Assembly: GCA_005784505.1 (NCBI GenBank)
Contig: VCAZ01000201.1
Location: 1 to 64,000 of the forward strand
DNA: 64,000 bases
Origin: Bagarius yarrelli
Lineage: Eukaryota > Chordata > Actinopteri > Siluriformes > Sisoridae
Direction of reading: 5' to 3'
A model generated the notes under the pieces. It saw only the letters and a list, made by a program, of their open reading frames with translations, did no database searches and had not been told where the DNA came from. A program made the translations under genes and the position numbers. Below are positions 36,348 through 44,219 of this stretch, piece by piece; positions within the stretch are counted from its first letter, which is position 1; each line of letters begins with the position of its first letter.

Positions 36348-37120
36348 TGATTGATTGATTGATAGATAGATAATTGATTGATTGATTGATTAACTGATTA
36401 ATTGATTGATTAAAGATTTCTGAATTACGGCTGTAACAAACGGTTATTATGATAGTCGATAAATCTGTGTTTATTAGATTTCTGACTAATAAATTAAAAA
36501 AGCTTTTTAAAAAAAATAAATCATTTCAACTAATTTTTAATTGAACTGCAAGAATTTCACTGATTAACCAATCGGCTTTAAACTATTTTTTCAGCCTTTG
36601 AAATAAAAAAAATGTAAGTTTATCAAGGTTAATCACCTTTAAATAAGCCACAGTTCTATTCAGTTCTAACAGTTCTATTATTTTTGGTTATTTTACACTT
36701 TTTATTTTTTATTCATTTAAAACATCTTAAATTATTTTTAATCATTTATTTTTATGTTGTTATTTATTTGTTTATTGCATTTACTATCACGCTTATTTGT
36801 AGTTTTGTTAAATCTGCTCACATTTCACTGGTTTAGCTTTGTTTATGCGCCAACGTGTCTTATTCAATTAAACTCCTGCGCTACAGCGCCACCCTGGTCG
36901 AACCATGCTATTGCAGGCTCTTACATTAGGTCATATGAAATCAATCACTAATTAAAAAAATAAAGTATTCAAAATTTTTTGTTGTTGGTAAAATTGACTA
37001 ATTATTTCAGCTATAGTTTTAATTGATATGATTGGTATGTAACAAAATTTCCACGATTTGATACCCAGTGTTTATTAGGGGTTATTTGACATTGGACTTC
37101 ATTTTGTCAAAAATAGTATG

Positions 37121-37160
<40 letters not shown>

Positions 37161-38563
37161 TTTAGGCACAGGAAGCAGAGCGCAGAGAGAACTATGCTCG
37201 GCTCCTGGAGGTGGACTGTCAGGAGTTGGTGCCGAATGCAGAGAGCATCGAATGCAAGATCTGTTACTTACAGCTCCAGTCAGGAGAGGGCGTCCTACTG
37301 CGCGAGTGTCTCCACTGCTTCTGCAGGTAAAAACACAGGACTGTGATAGTGGGGGGATAGTGGATTTTAATGTATGACTGGTGAATGGTCAGTGGATGAT
37401 TGGTGGTTGGTCAGTGGGTGATTGGTGGTTGGTCAGTGGATTTTAATGTATGACTGGTGAATGGTCAGTGGATGATTGGTGGTTGGTCAGTGGGTAAATA
37501 GTGGATGCTCAGTGGATGATTGGTGGTTGGTCAGTGGGTGATTGGTGGTTGGTCAGTGGGTGATTGGTGGATGGTCAGTGGATTTTAATGTATGACTGGT
37601 GGATGGTCATTGGGTGATTGGTGGATGGTCAGTGGGTGATTGGTGGTTGGTCAGTGGGTAAATAGTGGATGCTCAGTGGGTGATTGGTGGTCAGTTGGTC
37701 AGTGGGTGATTGGGTGGGTGGTCATGGTCAGTGGGTGATCGGTGGATGGTCAGTGGATTTTAATGGATGACTGGTGGTTGGTCAGTGGGTGATTGGTGGT
37801 TGGTCAGTGGGTGATTGGTGGATGGTCAGTGGATTTTAATGTATGACTGGTGAATGGTCATTGGGTGAATAGTGGATGGTCACTGGGTGATGGTGGTTGG
37901 TCAGTGGATTTTAATGGATAACTGGTGGATGGTCGTTGGGGTCATTGATGGATGGTCACTGGTTGATTGGTGGATGATCAGTGTTTGATTGGTGGATTGG
38001 CAATAGGTTTTAATGCATGACTGGTGGTCGGTCAGTGGATTTTAATGGATGGTGGACTGTTGGATGGTCATTGGGTCATTGATGGATGGTCACTGGTTGA
38101 TTGGTGGTTGGTCAGTGGATTTTAATGGATGACTGGTGGATGGTCGTTGGGTCATTGGTGGATGATCAGTGGGTGATTGGTGGATTGTCAATGGGTTTTA
38201 ATGCATGACTGGTGGTTGGTCAGTGGATGATTAGTGGGTGGTGTCTCTGTGTTTGATCAGTGAAAAAAGGATAATTATTGTTTAATGATTGATTGATAGT
38301 TAGTGTGGGATTGGTAGACGGTCTTAATAAAAGAGAGGGTCAGTGTTGTACATGTACACATAAACAATATATGTGTGTGTGTGTGTGTGTAGAGAATGTT
38401 TGCGTTCAGTGATCCTGCTTTCGGAGGACCCCCAGGTGGCGTGTCCTTACCGAGACGAGGCGTATGCGTGTGACTGCACCCTGCAGGAGAGAGAGATCCG
38501 CGCCGTGAGAACTTCTCATCTAACACACCACATCCACCCTATACTAATTCTGTCATACACTAA

Positions 38564-38598
<35 letters not shown>

Positions 38599-38613
38599 AA
38601 CGTTCTTTACACT

Positions 38614-38649
<36 letters not shown>

Positions 38650-39075
38650 AGCTGGTTTCCGGTGAGGAGTATGAGCGCTGGCTGCAGCGGGGGCTTTCCG
38701 TGGCCGAGTCGCGCTGTGAGGGCAGTTATCACTGTGCCACCACCGACTGTCCGGGCTGGTGTGTGTACGAGGACACAGTCAACACCTTCCACTGCCCCGT
38801 CTGCAACAAACACAACTGCCTGCTCTGCAAGGTAACACACACACACACACACACACACACTTCTTTTTTCCACCCCCCCTCTCTCTGTCTCTCTCTCTCT
38901 CTATCTATTTATATATCTGTCTCTCACTTATTTTTTTCTGTATCCCTCTTTTTGAATATCTCTCTCTATTTTCTCCTTCTCATTATCTCTATCTCCCTCT
39001 ATCTTCTTCTTCTTTCCCTCTTATTATCTCACTCTATCGTTCTTTATCTCTCTTTGTTTCTTCTCTGTCTTATTA

Positions 39076-39121
<46 letters not shown>

Positions 39122-40234
39122 GCTATTCATGAAGGAATGAATTGTAAACAGTATCAGGATGATCTTGCTGCTCGCGCCATCAATGATATCGCAGCCCGGA
39201 GAACGAGGGACCTGCTGAAGGTCAGGATTAATTCAGTTCGGATCATTCAGAATCCTGACGTTCTCCTCATTAAGATCATGAATTGTGTGTGATTTTTGTG
39301 TATGTGGTGTTGTGTGTAAAATAAAAGAGTGTATAGATGAAGGTCGCCGTCTGTATGGACGTCATTGCTAATTATTCACTTCATCTTCTTTTTCTTCTCA
39401 TCCATCCGTCTGACAGACTCTGGTGAAGTCTGGAGAGGCCATGCACTGTCCTCAGTGTGGAATCATCGTGCAGAAAAAGGAAGGCTGTGATTGGCTGCGC
39501 TGCACCGTGTGTCACACCGAGATCTGCTGGGTCACCAGAGGGCCACGCTGGGGCCCCGCGGTACGGAACCAAACTCCAAAACACCTCATTCATGCGATGA
39601 TGTAATCTAAAACTAGCTACATGTAATACCAAAGTATGTGGACATACTTACTAAAGCACACCAATGTGTGTGTGTGTGTGTGTGTGTGTGTTGGAAATTT
39701 TCAAGCAAGATTTTAAACCAGGAATTTGGCATGTTAGTGAGATCAGACAGTAATGTTGAGGTTTGGAGGTCTGGGGTTCAGTCGGGGTTCCAGTTCATCC
39801 CAAAAGGTGTTCAGTTCAAAGGGGTGGAGTCAGAATCAGGACTCTGTACAGGACATGAGAGTCCTTCTACCCCAGAACATCCAGACACAGCATGTCTTCA
39901 TGGAGATCAGGGGACTTTGTGCACAGGGACATTGTCATGCTGGGACAGGGTTTGAGTCTCACAGGAAACAATGTAATTAAACAGCATACAAAGACGTTCT
40001 AGACACCTGTGTGACTCAGACCTGGTGTGAGGACATCAGACAGGGTGCTGGTCAGGGGTTCACATGGTTTTATTGTAATTTATATGATCATTTTTACCAA
40101 ACATTTTAGTTTAGGATGTGAATCAGTAGAAATATTTTAACTGCCATTCAGAGACTAAAATTTATTAGATTTAAGATTTTAAATTAATAAAATCATTTAT
40201 ACATTTAAAGTTTTGTCGAACTTTTGAATGGTAA

Positions 40235-40297
<63 letters not shown>

Positions 40298-40390
40298 CTT
40301 CTCTCACAGGGTCCCGGAGACACGAGCGGAGGCTGTCGCTGTAACGTGAATAAACAGAGATGTCACCCAAAATGTCAGAACTGCCACTGA
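25541..40390 (+). CDS. sharpin: SHARPIN/HOIL-1-like protein: PH-like, UBL, NZF and RING-IBR-RING
   Basis: Fourteen exons join in frame: 25541-25828, 27217-27391, 28043-28126, 28447-28588, 29315-29405, 29709-29991, 30305-30411, 30840-31013, 37166-37326, 38393-38504, 38652-38831, 39122-39220, 39417-39560 and 40310-40390 (2121 bp, 706 residues). Residues 46-155 match the SHARPIN PH-like dimerisation domain. The UBL (about 238-312) reads RWVIGRCLC and SLASYGVHQDGDSAFLYL, closer to SHARPIN than to HOIL-1. The NZF (391-412) is GWACPSCTYINKPTRPGCEMC. RING1 (from C478), IBR and RING2 follow HOIL-1 closely, including the catalytic Cys of KKEGCDWLRC (C656) and the final CHPKCQNCH. SHARPIN and HOIL-1 are partners of HOIP in LUBAC, which makes linear ubiquitin chains in NF-kB and cell-death signalling. 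HOIL-1 also links ubiquitin to hydroxyl groups. The gene lies head to head with maf1, as SHARPIN does in mammals. Mammalian SHARPIN ends after the NZF, so the RBR half is the odd part. ATG 25541 has a good context (GAAATGG). AATAAA lies at 41138. Confidence 0.93.
25829..27216 (+). other. Intron 1 of the sharpin-like gene, with SINE copies
   Basis: Bounded by GTGAGC and ACCATCAG. It contains SINE copies at 26160-26315 (reverse), 26690-26830 (forward, diverged) and 26870-26995 (reverse), plus (TG)n at 26361-26386 and 26417-26434. Confidence 0.8.
26160..26315 (-). mobile_element. tRNA-derived SINE, reverse copy
   Basis: TTTACAGAATTTGGTAGACA, then CGGAGCGATCAGGGGTTAAGG and GGAAATCGAACCC. It ends CTCCTTAACCATGAGCCACC. 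The copy has lost the GACTTACATT segment and the GGGGCCC core. Confidence 0.7.
27412..27735 (-). mobile_element. Two tandem SINE copies, reverse
   Basis: The first (27412-27570) runs from TACCCAGAGCGACTTACATT to CTTAACCACTGTGCTACCAC. The second (27571-27735) begins GTTTAGCAGATGTCTTCATT and includes GGCCTTGCTAAAGGGGCC and GGAATTGTACCC. Both lie in intron 2 of the sharpin-like gene, the first starting 20 bases after the exon 2 donor. Confidence 0.7.
28710..29045 (+). mobile_element. Short DNA-transposon-like repeat (copy 1)
   Basis: The core GTTCCAGTTCATCCC, then GGACTCTGTACAGGACA, CATGTCTTCATGGAGATCAG and GTGCACAGGGACATTGTCATG is shared with 39625-39975 and, in reverse, with 35500-36085 and 44960-45300. 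It lies in intron 4 of the sharpin-like gene. No transposase frame is present. Confidence 0.65.
29050..29165 (+). mobile_element. tRNA-derived SINE, forward fragment
   Basis: TTTAATGATTAAGGTGTTAG, then GGGGTTCGATTCCCGCC and CTGGGCCCCTAAACAAGGCC. It is the head and core of the main SINE family, abutting the transposon-like repeat at 28710-29045. Confidence 0.7.
29503..29706. repeat. (CT)n tract before sharpin-like exon 6
   Basis: About 200 bp of pyrimidine-rich simple sequence runs straight into the exon 6 acceptor CTCTCCAG. It acts as a very long polypyrimidine tract. Leu/Ser and Arg/Glu frames across it are artefacts. Confidence 0.85.
30470..30645. repeat. (CT)n-rich tract in sharpin-like intron 7
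   Basis: Pyrimidine-rich simple sequence lies downstream of a (CA)n run at 30429-30456. No splice acceptor that keeps the frame is evident at its end. Confidence 0.8.
31175..31325 (-). mobile_element. tRNA-derived SINE, reverse copy
   Basis: TTTACATTTTCTGGCATTAC, then CTGAGCAATTGGGGGTTAAG and GGGAATCGAACCCCG. It lies in the 6.1-kb intron between the NZF exon and the first RING exon. Confidence 0.75.
31789..31857 (+). CDS. Candidate alternative last exon of the sharpin-like gene (short form)
   Basis: A strong acceptor (a CT-rich run ending TTCTTTTTAAAG) precedes a phase-0 frame EKGRREELRASNSLQYNLDQ followed by DY and TGA at 31855-31857. The NZF exon ending at 31013 also stops in phase 0, so splicing here would give a 470-residue protein with PH, UBL and NZF but no RBR. 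The main form instead joins 31013 to 37166, which aligns residue for residue with HOIL-1. ATTAAA at 31936-31941 could serve as poly(A) signal. No usable donor follows the frame, which fits a terminal exon. A splice form of mammalian RBCK1 lacking the RBR (RBCK2) is known. Transcript support is not visible here. Confidence 0.5.
   Translation, partial: EKGRREELRASNSLQYNLDQDY
32150..32290 (-). mobile_element. tRNA-derived SINE nested in the inverted-repeat element
   Basis: GCGACTTACATTTATTTACA, GGGCCTTGCTCAGGGGCCCC and GGGAATTCAACAC show a truncated reverse copy of the main SINE family. Confidence 0.65.
32558..32720 (+). mobile_element. tRNA-derived SINE of a different family
   Basis: It begins GGCCGGCGCTGTGGTGTAGT, with A box TGTAGTGGGTTAGAGTGCC and B box GGTTCAAATCCGG about 50 bases apart, then a CT-rich segment and CTGTCCTGTCAATGAAGAC. 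The Pol III boxes are clear, but the arms do not fold as a tRNA and the tail continues beyond tRNA length. Confidence 0.7.
33770..34118. mobile_element. hAT-like non-autonomous element
   Basis: It starts TAGGGTTGTGTGAAAATATCG and ends CGGCCCTA. The inside is rich in TATCGATA and GTATCG words. This layout is a common short hAT-type repeat in fish genomes. It lies in intron 8 of the sharpin-like gene. Confidence 0.55.
34432..35265. repeat. 830-bp (CT)n tract
   Basis: Almost pure CT dinucleotide with CACACTCT and CTGT interruptions. The Ser/Leu open frame of over 300 codons across it has no protein-like composition and is a repeat artefact. It lies in intron 8 of the sharpin-like gene. Confidence 0.92.
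35500..36085 (-). mobile_element. DNA-transposon-like repeat (copy 2) interrupted by a SINE
   Basis: 35500-35609 and 35808-36085 are two halves of the repeat seen at 28710-29045, in reverse. The interruption, 35610-35805, is a reverse copy of the main SINE. ATTCT occurs on both sides of the SINE, as expected of a target-site duplication. The repeat ends GGTCAGGTGTTCCAATA, a transposon end seen on many fish elements. Confidence 0.7.
36222..36410. repeat. Tetranucleotide microsatellite (GATA/GATG/GATT)
   Basis: Runs of GATA, GATG and GATT words, each in blocks, over about 190 bp. Confidence 0.92.
37380..38245. repeat. 22-24-bp minisatellite within the RING1-coding intron
   Basis: Units such as GATTGGTGGTTGGTCAGTGG repeat about 35-40 times, with an occasional longer block containing GATTTTAATG. 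The array fills nearly the whole intron between exons 37166-37326 and 38393-38504, which split RING1. Confidence 0.9.
38880..39120. repeat. (CT)n-rich tract before exon 39122-39220
   Basis: Pyrimidine-rich sequence runs directly into the acceptor CTCTCAG of the exon that codes for the IBR-RING2 linker (AIHEGMNCKQYQDDLAARA). Confidence 0.85.
39625..39975 (+). mobile_element. DNA-transposon-like repeat (copy 3)
   Basis: It begins ATGTAATACCAAAGTATGTG, a fish transposon-end style, carries a (TG)n run, and then repeats the core found at 28710-29045. It lies in the last intron of the sharpin-like gene. Confidence 0.65.
40238..40297. repeat. (GT)n before the last sharpin-like exon
   Basis: A 60-bp (GT)n run ends about 12 bases before the acceptor TTCTCTCACAG of the exon 40310-40390. 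Confidence 0.9.
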
Positions 40391-41143
40391 GAGAGAGACA
40401 GAGAGACAGCGAGAGAGCGAGAGAGAGAGAAAGACAGAGACAGATAGAGAGACAAATAAAGAGAGGCATAGAAAAGATAGAGATATACATAGTGACAGAA
40501 AGAGGGACAGACACAGCGAGAGAGAGAGAGAGAGAGAAAGACAGAGACAGATAGAGAGACAAATAAAGAGAGGCATAGAAAAGATAGAGATATACATAGT
40601 GACAGAAAGAGGGACAGACACAGCGAGAGAGAGAGAGAGAGAGAGACGGGAGAGACGGGAGACAGCGACAGATAGAGAGACAAAAAAAGAGTAAGAGAGA
40701 GAGAGACACACAGTGAGAGACCGAGAGAAAATCCTACAAAAGACTAAAAGCTTAAACCAAAGCCGAATATTTTTAACTGATGACGTTAATGATACTGGAC
40801 AAAATGCACTTTTTTTACACACTTTTATTTAACTGGGTTTAGATTTTGTAACCGATTTTTCTTTCTCTTTTTAGCATCTCGACATCTAAGCCTGTTCTAG
40901 ACTCGTTAATTTATCACTATTAAACACAATCTTAATTATTTGCAGCATTAATCAATTTGAAATTATATATATATATTTTTAATGATTTTATATATGTGTC
41001 ATTGTTACTCGGGACATTAACCACCAGACCACCAGAGGGCAACAGGACGTTGTCTTTCAGGGTCTCTAACGCGTGGTGGTTTTCTGGCAATAGCTAAACG
41101 TTACGTTGTCCCGGTAGCTCGTTTAGCATCTGCAAACAATAAA
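40391..41143 (+). other. 3' UTR of the sharpin-like gene
   Basis: It starts with a 330-bp (GA)n-rich tract directly after the stop codon, in which a block of about 125 bp containing ACATAGTGACAGAAAGAGGG occurs twice. AATAAA lies at 41138-41143. The GA-rich transcript would be an unusual purine-rich 3' UTR. Confidence 0.5.
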
Positions 41144-41317
41144 CAAGGCTGCAGGCGAATGTCAACTTTTTTCTGACTTTAAAAATTATTTTATACGAGT
41201 TAAAAAATTGTATTAAAAAATATAAATACAAATAAAAATCGTTTTTAATTTACAATAAAATTCATTACAAAATTCTAAAAGACTTTAGGATATAAAATAA
41301 AACATTTTTCAAAACTA

Positions 41318-41495
41318 CATTTACAGCCTTTAGCAGACGCTTTTATCCGGCGCGACTTACATTTATTTCTTTTATACAACTGAGCAATTAGGGGTTAAGG
41401 GCCTTGCTCAGGGGCCCAAAAGTGGTGGCTTGGTGGTGCTGGGAATCAAACACACAACCTTCGGGTTGGTCGTCCAACACCTCAGCCATGAAACA
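41318..41495 (-). mobile_element. tRNA-derived SINE, reverse copy, near full length
   Basis: ACATTTACAGCCTTTAGCAG, GCGCGACTTACATTTATTTC, GGGCCTTGCTCAGGGGCCCA, GGGAATCAAACAC and TCCAACACCTCAGCCATGAA appear in order. Confidence 0.8.
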
Positions 41496-42166
41496 TGTTT
41501 AAAGCAACGTTTAGTAACATCCACTAAAAATAATTGTTTAAATTCTCTACTAAATTTTTATTAAACACTGATTAAAAGTGTGGAGACTAAAAATAAAAGT
41601 CTGACGAACTCGTTTAAATGTCGATTTAAAATGGAATAAACGAGAAATTCACACTTTTATATTGAAAAATGTTTTAATATCTGATAAAAAAGTTTTCGTT
41701 TCTTTGTTTTTTTGGTGTTTTTAAAACCATTTTTTTAAATGTGTGTTTTTACGTCTTCCTGATAGCCGCGATATTAAACGGCTAAAACTATAAAGATACA
41801 CGACTGCCTTATGTCCTGGGTTTGATCATAACCCCGGCTGGGTTTCAGGTGCTACATTTTCCCATGAGGTTTTATAGAGTCGGTGAAACGCCGATGTCTG
41901 TGTTTCAGTTCATACCAAAAGCTGTTTTTAATATGATTTAATAATTGTATAAAATAAACCGGATGTTTTGAACTGTAAAGTCTGAAGTCGGAGTTTTGGC
42001 CGCAGTGACTGTGACTCATCAGTGCCTTAAGTTAAAGCTTTTATTTAGAATTAAAAGTCTTATTTCAGCTTTATATAATTTATTGTTCGTTTTTAAGACA
42101 TTACTGACCCAAAAATAATAAACTTTTCACATGAAACAATGACTGACTCAGTTTATTCATTTCAGA

Positions 42167-42280
42167 GTGCTAGAGGAGCTCCGTCGTGCTAGAGGAGCTC
42201 CGTCGTGCTAGAGGAGCTCCGTCGTGCTAGAGGAGCTCCGTCGTGCTAGAGGAGCTCCGTCGTGCTAGAGGAGCTCCGTC
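42167..42280. repeat. Six perfect copies of a 19-bp unit
   Basis: GTGCTAGAGGAGCTCCGTC is repeated six times with no mismatch (114 bp). Unlike the other arrays in this window it is error-free, which suggests recent expansion. Confidence 0.97.
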
Positions 42281-43108
42281 GTGTCTTTCTGGAAATTTCT
42301 GAGTTTTAGAACATAAAAATATTTTTTAGGAAATGAAAAGAATGAAAAAGTAAAATAATTCAGGCAACAATGGAACTTTAAAGATATAATTAGGGCAAAC
42401 ATTTCATTCTAAAACTTACATTTACAGCATTTAGCAGATGTTTTTTTATCCAGAGCGACTTACATTTATCTCTTTTATACAACCTACTGAGCAATTGGGG
42501 GTTAAGGGCCTTGCTCAGGGGCCCTTTCATTCGTAATTATGTAACATCAATTTGGTGCCCCAGATGCTGCGCTGGGGACAGATGTCCCTAATTTTATTGT
42601 TGAAAATAAATTAGACAGTATTCTGTGACCACCAGGTGGCGTGTTTGGATTTTAAATCCAGAGCTCTTTCAAGCCAAACAAATAATGATTCACTGTGTAC
42701 AATAGTGTTGTGATAGAGAGCCGGGACACAGTTTTACATCCCTGTGTTCATCAGAGAAAGAGAAAGTCGTCACATGTCCTGGGGCAACTGACAGTTTCAA
42801 ACCCTGGAAAAATTATTACCTTCCCACAGAAACAGAAACCTAAGTTTCACTCCTCTCCATCCAGAACACGCCATGTTTTAAAGGTTTGAGCCACCAGGTG
42901 GCGACATTTCCCTGTTGAAGCGCAGTATGTTGGATGTCTCTAGTGTCTTTTTCTCTCTCTCACTTCATCATGAAGGCTCAGTCAGAATCAGATAGAGAGA
43001 GAGAGAGAGAGAGAGAGAAGACAGGTGGTTTGTGTGGTTGTTTTGAAAATCACTGTGTTTTAATGTCTTTTGTTATTTAAAAAAGATTAATCAGTTCATC
43101 CTTTAATG

Positions 43109-43205
43109 CAGGGGTCACCAAACTCTGTCCTGGAGGATCAGGGTGTCCTGCAGAGTTTAGCTCCAACGCTAATCAAACACACCTGACACATTAATCATGG
43201 TCTTT
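43109..43205. mobile_element. hAT-style terminal fragment
   Basis: CAGGGGTCACCAAACTCTGTCC followed by GGAGGATCAGGGTGTCC and TGCAGAGTTTAGCTCCAAC matches a common fish hAT-type end. The other end is not evident. Confidence 0.5.
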
Positions 43206-43439
43206 CCAGGTGCAGTTGAAACTTATAGGCAGGTGATGAGCGACAGACAAAAACTGAATGAAATAAACTGGGAGATAAATTGTTATTTATTCGACTACTC
43301 CTGGTTGAAACACGAATTGAATCACAGCGTTTCCAGCCATGGTAGGGACACCCTGTGTCCCTCCATCCACAGGAATTTAGAGCTGCCTCATTTATACAGC
43401 GGAGCACTGGGGGGTTGAAGGTCATACTTAAAAACCTTC

Positions 43440-43600
43440 GAAGGTGCTATCGCAGTGGTTAAGTTGTTGGCATGCTGGTCACATGAATATGGGTTCAATT
43501 CCTGGGACTACGAAGCTGCAACTTCTGGGCCCCTGAACAAGGCCCTTAACCTCCAACAATAAATGTAAGTTACTTTGGAGAAGCGTGTCTGCCAAATGCC
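43440..43600 (+). mobile_element. tRNA-derived SINE, forward copy
   Basis: GTGGTTAAGTTGTTGGCATG, GGGTTCAATTCCTGGG, CTGGGCCCCTGAACAAGGCC, then GTCTGCCAAATGCCAG. It carries the main-family head, core and tail. Confidence 0.75.
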
Positions 43601-44219
43601 AGAAAATGCTTAAAGGATCAGCAGCTTAATGGTCCTGGAATTTGAACCCACAACCAATAGATCAGTAGTCCAACATCTTGATCAATGGGATACTGAGACA
43701 TTAACGAATGGCAAAAACTTTGTAACTGTGATCAGATACGTCCAGTTCTGAAAAGACAAACCGAACAAAAGTCAACAATTCAAACCTAAATCTTCCTTCA
43801 GGGGGCGCCACAGCAATTCATCTGCCTCCACCCTGTCCTCTGCATCCTCCTTAGTCACACCACTAACTTCACATCCATGGGTCTCCTCTTTGTCCTACAG
43901 CTTCATGTCCAAAATCCTCCTACTGACTTTTTCACTCTCTCTCTCTCCTTTGTCCATGTCCTTATCATCTCAATCTGTCCCCTCTGATATGCTCATTCCC
44001 AATTTTGTCCAACTTGGTCACTCACAAACATCTGCATTTAAACCATTAATGGATCTAAATGTTAATATATTTTGTAAATAAATTAGCTGTAGTTTTTACA
44101 GGATGTTGAGAAAAGAGATGGAATGATCTTCCCACCGACTATCACTCAGTTCCATCATTTATTTTCTGATAATTATAGACATTAAATAAAATTAAAGGTA
44201 ATATCGCTTGGCGCTAATT

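Larger units (their letters stand above)
41500..44219. other. Intergenic spacer between the sharpin-like gene and the TRIM gene
   Basis: AT-rich sequence with a 6-copy 19-bp tandem (42167-42280), a truncated SINE (42413-42525), a (GA)n run (42991-43017), a hAT-style fragment (43109-43200) and SINE pieces (43440-43690). I see no gene. Confidence 0.55.
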
